Positions 23,476-33,800 of a DNA stretch of 64,000 nucleotides are shown in pieces (the stretch's first letter is position 1; the number at the start of each line of letters is the position of its first letter). The stretch covers positions 9,806,001 through 9,870,000 of the forward strand of contig CATNEN010000038.1 in the NCBI GenBank assembly GCA_950097015.1, read 5' to 3'. Below the pieces are notes generated by a model that was not told the origin of the DNA, did not search any database, and saw nothing but the letters and a program-made list of their open reading frames with translations. The position numbers and the translations under genes were made by a program. This stretch comes from Macrostomum hystrix (taxonomy: Eukaryota; Platyhelminthes; Macrostomidae).

Positions 23476-23785
23476 TGAGCTCCATGAGCTCTTTGGGGAG
23501 GCCACATTCATTAGGAGGGAATTATTGGAGGCTTGTCGTGTAATTTACAACCTAGACGACCAACCTCAAAGGCGCAGTGAGAGTGTACACTGCCTGACGA
23601 TGAGAAAGTCAGGGCAGATGTACTCACCTGTGTGAGCGTGTGCCTGCGTGCTGCATCAATGTGCGCGTGTGCTCAGGAGTCAGCGAAATGGGCAGAATTG
23701 CCTCTCGCTGGCTGCGGGTCTAGTGTCAACAAATGATGTGCCATTGCCCGAAGCCCTCCTGCAGTCATTATTATTATTACGAGTA
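23476..23785 (+). mobile_element. SINE-B copy downstream of the GT15 gene
   Basis: Contains GAGGCCACATTCATTAGGAG, GGCTTGTCGTGTAATTTAC and GTGTACACTGCCTGACGATG, and ends in ATTATTATTATTAC. Ends about 60 bases from the GT15 stop codon, so may lie within its 3' UTR in antisense. Confidence 0.7.
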
Positions 23786-23847
23786 TTTAAGCATTCTAGT
23801 CTGCACGGCACGTCAGTTGTAAAAAACGGGAGCACAAAAGCTCAACT

Positions 23848-24906
23848 TCACGGCAGGAAGCCAGATTCGTACTGATCTCCGATTCCGTGATGCAGGTAGG
23901 TGAGGTTCTTGAACCGGTAGATCTCTCTGAGCGGAACGAACATGCTCAGTGCCAGTGTCTTGATTGGCGCATCGCCCCACCTGTGCGTGTAGATGCCTCC
24001 CAGCGAGTCGATGTGCTCAATGAAGTCCCTGTACTGCTGGGAGCGCCAGAACGTCATGCTGGACACCTCGAAGTTATTGAAGAAGGCCTCATTTTTCTTC
24101 AACCGAGTGAAGAACGTTGCGTTAATGGACCTCGAGGCAATGTACTCCTTCGCAATGTCAAACAGCCTGTCGGCGCACTCATCGATGGAGGCCTGGAAGT
24201 AGCCGTAGGAGCACCCGGCCCTCCTGAGCTGGGCAAACGGGTCGTACGGCATTGTCGTGATGATGAACGAGTCGTCATCCAGCCTCCAGTAGTAGTCGAA
24301 GAGGTCCATGACCGGCTGCTCGTACAAGATCTTGGACTGGAAGCGGCACATGTGCCTGTAGCCCAAGTTGATGGCGCTGGAGTTGCAAATCGGCGGCAGC
24401 TTCGACCACTGGCTGGCATCGCCGAACTTCTTCAGCAGCCAATCCGGCGTCTTCAGGCTCAGCAGCTGGAAGAAGATACACGAGCCGTTGGACAGAGCGC
24501 CGGCGTTGCGAGCAGCGCTAGTTAGAGGCAGAAACTCGGCTTCGTGGAACAGGACGATCGGGTAGCGGTGGCGCCTGTTGAAGTTGCGCATGAGCAGTCG
24601 CAGGGTCTTGAGCAGTTTTCTTATCCTGCGGCTCCTCGCCATGATAAAAATCACGGCGTTCACCTGGCGGTGCTCACTGGCCAGAAAGTGGCGCAATTTG
24701 AGCAGCTCAGCGGCGTTGTAGATGAGGGTGTCGACTTGAGACAGCGAGCTGTGGTCCTCCAGGTCTGAGACACTGTAGTGAAGGATCAAGCTGGTCACAT
24801 TGTTGTAGTCTGGGTCTGCGAAGTAATACGCAACGCAGCCTAGCATTGCCAGCAGAGGAATCGCCTTGACTAGCACCCAACGCCTTCTCCACAGCTTGAT
24901 TAGCAT
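23848..24906 (-). CDS. GT15 (KRE2/MNT1/KTR-like) alpha-1,2-mannosyltransferase homologue
   Basis: Intronless gene of 352 residues with ATG at 24906 and TGA at 23848. It has type II Golgi membrane topology: a short basic cytoplasmic end (MLIKLWRRRW), one membrane anchor at about residues 11-30, and a lumenal catalytic domain. Family motifs in order are NAVIFIMARS (83-92), NRRHRYPIVLFHEAEF (110-125), GYRHMCRF (182-189), YYWRLDDDSF (205-214, the nucleotide-sugar/metal region) and GGIYTHRWGDAPIK (303-316). Yeast members transfer mannose from GDP-mannose to O- and N-linked glycans. The acceptor here is unknown. The family is abundant in fungi and sparse in animals, so the lack of introns is notable. 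A SINE-B copy lies just past the 3' end. The family call is strong; the exact reaction is inferred. Confidence 0.85.
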   Translation of the reverse strand: MLIKLWRRRWVLVKAIPLLAMLGCVAYYFADPDYNNVTSLILHYSVSDLEDHSSLSQVDTLIYNAAELLKLRHFLASEHRQVNAVIFIMARSRRIRKLLKTLRLLMRNFNRRHRYPIVLFHEAEFLPLTSAARNAGALSNGSCIFFQLLSLKTPDWLLKKFGDASQWSKLPPICNSSAINLGYRHMCRFQSKILYEQPVMDLFDYYWRLDDDSFIITTMPYDPFAQLRRAGCSYGYFQASIDECADRLFDIAKEYIASRSINATFFTRLKKNEAFFNNFEVSSMTFWRSQQYRDFIEHIDSLGGIYTHRWGDAPIKTLALSMFVPLREIYRFKNLTYLHHGIGDQYESGFLP

Positions 24907-27080
24907 GCCGATTTTGATTGATCAAGTCTACGTGACCAGGAAGCTATTGACGACCTTGAAGCTAGGATGTGAAACTTTAAGCTTTCAAGAGCTGTACAAT
25001 GCCGCAGCAATGTTTCGTGCTGACAAGCAGCCTCAGCAACGACCAATAGACCAGTGCGGTCAGCTACCAACCAGCTGCCAATGGAGGCTAAAGGAATGAG
25101 TCTGTGCTGACTTAAAATAATTTTCTATCATTGATGAGGCACCACAGCCGTGAAGCTCAGGTAAATCTACACACGAATTGAGTATGAATATCGATTGGGG
25201 ACAAGAAGGAAAGAAAGGATAAGCCGCCCCAACCAGCCCTATTGTCCCACTTTCCTACCCCAGTTTCTGTTGCTCATACGAGAATAGTCGTATAGTTATT
25301 TAGTGGGAGAACGAATTACTGAATCTATCTACGTCTATGAGTACAGGGTGGGGATTTGCTGGGAGTTTTGCACGACGATTTTCCCAGATGGTTTGCATAC
25401 AATATTATTTATAATTAATAGCCTATACTGTCTGCGCCAAGGTCATGTAACAACGCCACCGTTTTCTTATTCGTCTGGAACGTACTGCAGTTTTCTCGGC
25501 TACGTTTTCATGCGAGTTCGGATACTGACTTCCTACTTTCAGTAGCGTGATGGGACGGGTGCAATTACGGCCTGTAATTACCGTGCGCTCGCCGAAAAGA
25601 CTAGACCACCTTTCGTCAAATCGATAAAAATCGTCAATCTACTCTTTTGAAATGTACAATTTCATTTATATTAATAACAATAACTGCAAAAGGACAGTAG
25701 ACAATGGTACATCATTTGGTGACACTAGATCCACAGCCAGCGAGGAGGCAACTTTGCCCATTTCACTGACTCCTGGGCCCACGCTCACACAGGTGAGTAC
25801 ATCTGCCCTGAATTTTTCATCGTAAGGCAGTGTACACTCTCACTGTGCCTTGGAGGTTGACCCTCAAGGGCGCGAATTGCACGACAAGCCCCCAAGCCTT
25901 CTCTCCGCGGCTGAGCCCCGAATGAATGTGGCCTCGCCTCGGAATCGAGCTCAGGGGCCTTGGGTTCGAGAGACAAGCGCATTAACCGCACTGCCACTCG
26001 CCCCCAACCCCTCCGTCGAATTAAAATTTCATTAATCAACTATTTTCTTAATCTTTGTCCCTTCGTCTATACACCGTTATGTAAATATCTGCCGTTTTAC
26101 TAATGTACTTATTTCGTATCTAATTCACCGAAATGGACAGTGAATATCGAATCTAATTATGAACTAACAGTTGTCATAAAATGACAGTCACGGGTTGTTC
26201 GCGACAGGATATTAAAAAGTAAACTAGTAATTATCTTTTTTAAGTAATCGTTAGCCACCTTTGATAAGCGAAAATTATTTACAATTTTCTTCCTGCAAAG
26301 GCAAAGATAATGATTTTGTTGTTTCCGAATTTAGCTAAATTATTATGATTAGAATTAGGTTTCACTTTAAAAACCTTTTTAATCTTGTGTCACCTTGATA
26401 ACACATCGCCAAATCTTTCTAAGAAGCTTTCTAGGACGCGAGGTGTCAGTCCTTAAACTGATAAAGATGACATAATTGTGAATGATTTGTTAGACTAAGT
26501 TACGGCTCGTAGTATATTTGTTTGCAGCAAGTGAATGGAACTTCACATTCCTACTGGTAGTTTAGCATTTCGTCTTCCATATTTTACCACCACGATAAAT
26601 TAAAAATATAGTTTTCTTAGATGTGCAGAATATTTGCTGCACTACTGAGTTCTATAAAAAAAGAGTTCTATGAAAGCGACATTACATTTTCATCGTCATT
26701 ATATCGTGACAGATTGGTAATGTATGTTCCAGAGACAACACGGAGCAAATAATAAAGAGCAGTATTGTTTCACTAATGTGAAAAACAACTATTTTGTTTT
26801 AAATGATGAGACTACAGCACTGCAGCTCTCCGCTAAACTAAGAAATAATTAGAAGAGTGCACAACACAACTCACTATTAGTGTCGAAACTTGGTAAGATA
26901 TAGTGTGGTAAGTCCTCATATCATCCTCTGGTTGGGGACTTAAGGATTCAATAGTCGAATGTGACAGACTCATAACTATAATGTCATTCAAACTTCAAAA
27001 ATATAATGTCAATGTCACACCTGAATCTCCAGGTTTCAACCTTCAGGTCTCAACATCCTAGCCTTACTACCCATAAATCA
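24907..27080. other. Intergenic region between GT15 and gene B
   Basis: AT-rich and without clear exons, apart from the SINE-B at 25660-26012. The promoter of the GT15 gene would lie at its left edge. Confidence 0.5.
25660..26012 (-). mobile_element. SINE-B copy with complete tRNA-like head
   Basis: On the minus strand the head reads CGAGTGGCAGTGCGGTTAAT then GAGCTCGATTCC, giving both A-box-like and B-box-like parts. The body and AT-rich tail are as in other copies. This copy shows that the family is tRNA-derived. Confidence 0.75.
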
Positions 27081-27520
27081 ACAGATCCCTACAGCCTTCA
27101 GATCCCTACAGCCTTCAGATCCCTACGCCTTCAGATCCCTACAGCCTTCAGATCCCTACAGCCTTCAGATCCCTACAGCCTTCAGATCCCTACAGCCTTC
27201 AGATCCCTACAGCCTTCAGATCCCTACAGCCTTCAGATCCCTACAGCCTTCAGATCCCTACAGCCTTCAGATCCCTACAGCCTTCAGATCCCTACAGCCT
27301 TCAGATCCCTACAGCCTTCAGATCCCTACAGCCTTCAGATCCCTACAGCCTTCAGATCCCTACAGCCTTCAGATCCCTACAGCCTTCAGATCCCTACAGC
27401 CTTCAGATCCCTACAGCCTTCAGATCCCTACAGCCTTCAGATCCCTACAGCCTTCAGATCCCTACAGCCTTCAGATCCCTACAGCCTTCAGATCCCTACA
27501 GCCTTCAGATCCCTACAGCC
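27081..27520 (+). repeat. 17-bp minisatellite downstream of gene B
   Basis: About 26 copies of CAGATCCCTACAGCCTT, mostly perfect. Confidence 0.95.
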
Positions 27521-27845
27521 TTCAGGTCCCTACATCCCAACCTTCAGGTCCCTACATCCCAACCTTCAGGTCCCTACATCCCAACCTTCAGGTCCTTACA
27601 TCCCAACCTTCAGGTCCTTACATCCCAACCTTCAGGTCCCTACATCCCAACCTTCAGGTCCTTACATCCCAACCTTCAGGTCCTTACATCCCAACATTCA
27701 GGTCCTTACATCCCAACCTTCAGGTCCTTACATCCCAACCTTCAGGTCCCTACATCTCAACCTTCAGGTCCCTACATCTCAACTTTCAGGTCCCTACATC
27801 TCAACCTTCAGGTCTTTACATCCCAACCTTCAGGTATCAGTCTCT
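27521..27845 (+). repeat. 22-bp minisatellite adjoining the gene B stop codon
   Basis: Unit containing CTTCAGGTCCCTACATCCCA, apparently derived from the neighbouring 17-bp unit with an added CATCCCAA. Begins within 25 bases after the receptor stop codon in transcript direction. Confidence 0.9.
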
Positions 27846-27862
27846 CAACTCTGGTAGCGGGC

Positions 27863-30800
27863 TCAGCGTCGACTGTTCTCCACGGCGAGAGCGGCAAGGC
27901 GCGGCTGGCATTCCACCGACCTGACGGAGCCGGAGTCCTCGGGCGTCGATGCGGCTACGGCCGGAGCTCCGTCGGCGCCGCTCGGGTTGAGGTTGCCAAT
28001 GTCATCGACCTTGGCCGGACCAAACTGGATCAGGGAGACGATCTGGTGGGGCGGAACGGCAGATGATCTCATTGTCCTTAATTGCTTCAGCAAATATCCT
28101 TTAATCTGTGACATTCGTGACTGGTTAACAGTAGGATGACCACGGGGTGGACTTTCACTAATATCGGTTTGGGAGCTATCGTGAAGTAGGCAGTGGGTAT
28201 TCGGTTTGGGAGCTATCGTGAAGTAGGCAGTGGGTATTCGGTTTGGGAGCTATCGTGAAGTAGGCAGTGGGTTTTCGGTTTGGGAGCTATCGTGAAGTAG
28301 GCAGTGGGTATTCGGTTTGGGAGCTATCGTGAAGTAGGCAGTGGGTTTTCGGTTTGGGAGCTATCGTGAAATAGGCAGTGGGTTATCTGAAATATCCCCT
28401 GTGGTGCTTCCCTGTGGGAAAAATAGCGTAATCTTTCTACTGGAAAATATACTGCAATCAATGATCAATAAAATGCCCCTCATCCTTTAATTAGTTAAAT
28501 TGCTTGTTCTTAAAGCTACTGGAAACATTAATTAGTTGATGCAGATTTAATTTAATTGAAAAATCAATCATATCCTTTCACTGCTAATTAAAGACAAATT
28601 GAACTCCAACTATAAATAAATATTTTCTCAAGAGTTTTTGTTTAAGTTTATAACTCACCAGGTCCCAGTCCCTCACCTTGCAGATTGAAATCCCATCTCA
28701 CCTGGTCCAGTCCCTCACCTTGCAGATTGAAATCCCATCTCACCTGGTCCAGTCCCTCACCTTGCAGATTGAAATCCCATCTCACCTGGTCCAGTCCCTC
28801 ACCTTGCAGATTGAAATCCCATCTCACCTGGTCCCAGTCCCTATCCATGGAGATCGGAATCCTTGTCACTACATCCCAGTTCACTGTAGTCCGTGCTCAA
28901 ACACTGAGCAGGTATGGCAAACTCGCAGCTCACCTTGCTGCCGAAGACTAGCAGCAGAGTGGCCGTCGAGCAGATGAGGATGCAAGCGGAGACGAGCGAG
29001 AACTTCAGCGTGGCGGCCGAGTCGGGCAGCACGAAGGACAGGCAGACGGCCAGCGAACCCATGATCATGGTGTTGTAGACACAGATGCCAATCTGCTTGC
29101 TGTCGTTCAGCGCCTGGACATAAACCTGACGGGTCTCCCAAGCGAAAAAGATGCCGAAGATCAGGACGACGCCTGTTGGTTCAAGGTGGCGGACTTTGAT
29201 TGACTGATGAGTGACTGAGGAGTGACTGATGAGTGACTGAGGAGTGACTGAGGAGTGACTGATGAGTGACTAAGGAGTGACTGAGGAGTGACTGAGGAGT
29301 GACTGATGAGTGACTGAGGAGTGACTGAGGAGTGACTGAGGAGTGACTGATGAGTGACTGAGGAGTGACTGAGGTGTGACTGAGGAGTGACTGAGGAGTG
29401 ACTGATGAGTGACTGATGAGTGACTGAGGAGTGACTGAGGAGTGACTGAGGAGTGACTAAGGAGTGACTGAGGAGTGACTGAGGAGTGACTGATGAGTGA
29501 CTGAGGAGTGACTGAGGAGTGACTGATGAGTGCCTGAGTAGTGATTTCCTGACCCGGACGCAGTGTTCCATCTGATTCACCCTTAATGCCGAGCAGGATT
29601 CCGTTCCACATCGAGGCGAGGTCGCACTGGCAGCTGACAAGCCAGTGCTTGTACACAATGCCCAGGTTCAGGTCCTCCTGACAAACGGCATAAAGTTAGA
29701 AGACGCTGGTTTTTAGGGTATAAAAGTTTGAGTTCGAACGTACAAATAGGGTTAGACATTGCATGCTAACCAGTGAGACATTTTATGTGAACCTGTTAGA
29801 ATTAGCTACACAGAACACACCTGCGAACCCATGCTAAGAGTCTTCAGCTTCATCGGGTCTGTCAGCAGCCAGGTGACTAGAATGGCCAGGTCGAATAAGG
29901 CTAGGACTCCAACCACGGACATCAGGTGCCAGTCACGTATGGCCTGTGGAAGAATTTCGTTATCTCAAAAATGCAATTATTCCCAGTAATGTTTTTATAT
30001 TAACTCCGATTATTCAGGTCCTGATGCCTCTCCTCGTGGATAATTAATGAGCAGCCGTGCTCACCAGCCGCTTGAGTCGCTTGTTGGTGAAGATGACGTG
30101 CACCCGCCAGGTCTTGGCGAACATTGCCCCGAAGGCGCACGAGTAGCCGAGGGCCAAGCAGAAGGTCACGGACCAGCACTGCGCGATCTGGTAGCGACCC
30201 GGGAGGCTGTCCAGCGACATCAGGACGCAGCTGGCGTAGCCCAGAGTGCAGCCCAGCGCGATCAGCAGGTTCACGTTCGGCGAGCTCAGCTTGATGAGCT
30301 TCAGGTGGCGGAAGCGAAAGTTGACGCTCACCGAGACGACGGCCAGGACGACGCCCGCGGCTGACAGAACTCGGCAGGCCGTGGCGGCCGAAGGGTCAAT
30401 GCTCAGGCGCTGCTCAATCACAACCGTGCGATCGATCGGAGGTTTATCACCTTGGGCAAGGAAGGGATTGTAGACTAAGTAATTAGAGCTTCGGGCTCTC
30501 GACTTAAAGGTCGTGGCTTCGATACTCCCCTGAAAATTATTTGTCTTTAAAAAGACCCTCAACTCTGCCTTGTTTCAGTTCATCCAGCTCACCTTGAAAT
30601 TTGAGTCCGTGTTTCCAGACTGTATCGGATGTGCTGGGGTTGAAAACAGCAGTCGGCTGGGCCCTGTTGTCTGGAATCGTTTGGGGATCGACGGTGAAGT
30701 CACCTGACGAACAGGACGAAAATCCCGAGGGAACTTACCTAGAATCTGATAGATGATCACCTGGCCCGTGCGGTCTCCGTTGGCGTCGAATTTCACCGGT

Positions 30801-33800
30801 CCCTGGGGGGAGAGCGACGCGGCATCTTCTTGATGTTTTATGAATGTAATTTTGTTGTTGTTCCAACACCATGGGACAGGACAGGTGAGTGCGTGAGGAC
30901 AGGTCATACTGATAAAATACATTTATTAATTACTGGTTGATGATTTAATAGAATTTTCTAAGATTTAGAACCCCAAGATTTTCGAAAGTACGAAACAAAA
31001 GGCAAGGTTTTAAGCATCAAGGTAAATGTGCAGCCGTGCTGTTGTGACGGCTAGCTTTTGTTTGTGCCACCCTGTGTGAAGGTGTACTTATCTTAGTACC
31101 ACCCTTTTCAGTGAATGTCTTGATAAATAGATGATATTGGAACCTGTGGAAATATATCTCCCCTTCTTATTATGCTACAATAATGTCATATGGTGGCAGC
31201 GGTGGGATTCGAATCCACACCCTTTCGGACGGTTGAGCAGTAATGAGCTCAAATAACTCAAGGCATTACTTCAACTCCAATGAAGTCCTGGTCTCGAATG
31301 CTCCTCAACAGCAGGCTCTTGAAGGTGGAGTTCTCCATTGAAATGTCGGCGGAGTACGGGACCTCGGTCAAGGTGCTGTTGATGGCCAAAGCCATTGTTG
31401 TCAACGTGTCGAATGTGCGAGACAGAGTCGCGTTCAGTGGCTGCTTGTCAGGGAAGGCGGCGATGTAGGTGGAGTAGAGATCATCGATTGTCTGGAATTA
31501 GTTGTGTTGCGTTCGACTCATTAACCTACTTAGCTTACTGAACGAAGGAGCACTGACCGTTGTTGATTCAGAACGGTTACGATTCAGAGCCTTGAACACT
31601 CAAGGACAACTGAAGTAGTCGCTGCAATAGATAATAAAACTTCAGTTGTTCGCAAACATAGTGTACACTTCAGCCTTGACGCTCAAGGTCAGAATGCTGG
31701 CCCTCAAGGGCTTAAATTGTAGGACAAGCCCTTGAGCCCTCTGCGGCTGCGCTCTAAATGAATGTGGTCTCACTGAAAAATCCAGCTGACGGAGCTTAGT
31801 GTGAGAGCCAAACGCGTTAGAATGCTCTGCCACACCATCCCTAATGACCAGCGATATAGCACTGACCTTCCATTGAGCGTACATGGACGCTGCGTTCATG
31901 CGAGCATGCTCGTACATTCAAACGATTCAGAAATACCAGACGATTCAGAAATGATAGACACAATTGTAAACAAACAGAATTGAAGCTAAAAAAGCGATTT
32001 CCCTTTCTACAAACTCCACCCTGTTTGTCTTCTCGCGTACCTATCAAATCGATGTAACGACCGAGAAGATAAAACTTACAAGACACTCTTAATTACGAGC
32101 TCCGACTCCGATCAAGAGCTGATTGGACCCTTTGAGAATGCTTCAATAATAAGCTGCTGTGCATGGATCAGCTAATCCTACCAACGATAAGCTGGATTGC
32201 AAAGCGAAATGCTGTTTAAATTAATTAACGGCTCGGTGAGTCGTTCAATCCAGCTTTTGAATTTTCAGCAACATGATTGATTGAATAGGAAATTTATAAT
32301 TCCCCTCTATATTCCTAGGGGAGGCGACGATTCTTCAGCAAAAAACCGCAAAGAAAGAATGAGCAGGACTCGTTTTAGGAACTTACCAGGCCGGTGATAC
32401 CTGGCGGTGGCAGGTAGTTGGGGTCTGTGATGGCAGCGTCGAACAGCACGGCGTTCTGCGTAGCTGCCACCTGGGCGGAGGGGTCGCAGCCGCGGTTGGA
32501 TGGCGCGCTGATCGGTAGGCTGTGCCAGCCGCTGAAGATCCACTGGTACTTTGGACCGTAGAGACCAAGCTCATGAATCTGGGAATGACAGTATAACAGT
32601 CACAGCCATTGACAGTTGCTTGACTGTCTGTGCTGGCAAGATACAGCGGACTTGGCACTCACGAGGCAAGGCATTGGCTCCACCTCCAGGCTGCTGTAGC
32701 TGAAGACCACAAAAATTCTTATGTCCTCGGCCTAAAGTTTTTATTAAAACTATTGAGCTTGTAGTAAGACTTAATATGGTTGTAGCCGAGTGGTTAGAGC
32801 GTCGGACTCATGACTAGAACGACTAGAAGCTCGGGGTTCGATTCCCGACTCCACTGAAACTATACTTGTACTTTAGCAAGACACTTAATTCAGCATTGCT
32901 TCAGTTCAGCCAGTAGTTAAATGGGTAACAGAATCAGCTTTGGTAATTGAGGATGGGTCCATGGACTGAACAGCCGTACGCAGCATTCAGCCTTAGCTGC
33001 GGCTGTGCTGTCGGCTGCACATCTGGCCCAATTGGGGCAGGTGTAATCAATTATTATTTGCTATTTTTACTTTGAGCTTAAATCTGCAGCGAAGCCGCAT
33101 TCATTTGGCTTTGCTGCAGATGGAGGGCTGCAGTTTGGTTGGAGGGGCTGCAGTTTGGTTGGAGGGCTGCAGTTTGGTTGGAGGGCTGCAGTTTGGTTGG
33201 AAGGGCTGCAGTTTGGTTGGAGGGCTGCAGTTTGGTTGGAGGGCTGCAGTTTGGTTGGAGGGGCTGCAGTTTGGTTGGAGGGGCTGCAGTTTGGTTGGAG
33301 GGGCTGCAGTTTCGGTGTAGGGGCTACAGTTTCGGTGTAGGGGCTACAGTTTCGGTGTAGGGGCTACAGTTTCGGTGTAGGGGCTACAGTTTCGGTGTAG
33401 GGGCTACAGTTTCGGTGTAGGGGCTACAGTTTCGGTGTAGGGGCTACAGTTTCGGTGTAGGGGCTACAGTTTCGGTGTAGGGGCTACAGTTTCGGTGTAG
33501 GGGCTACAGTTTCGGTGTAGGGGCTACAGTTTCGGTGTAGGGGCTACAGTTTCGGTGTAGGGGCTACAGTTTCGGTGTAGGGGCTACAGTTTCGGTGTAG
33601 GGGCTACAGTTTCGGTGTAGGGGCTACAGTTTCGGTGTAGGGGCTACAGTTTCGGTGTAGGGGCTACAGTTTCGGTGTAGGGGCTGCAGTTTGGTTGGAG
33701 GGGCTGCAGTTTGGTTGGAGGGGCTGCAGTTTGGTTGGAGGAGCTGCAGTTTGGTTGGAGGGGCTGCAGTTTCGGTGGAGGGGCTGTACTTTGTTCACGA

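Noticed and set aside
24366-24525. Plus-strand frame of 212 codons antisense to GT15
   Set aside because: Shadow of a GC-rich coding sequence; the minus-strand frame carries all family motifs.
32776-32865. A functional tRNA gene
   Set aside because: Boxes A and B are present, but the cloverleaf is disrupted by a repeated ACGACTAGA stretch and it continues into the SINE-A body.
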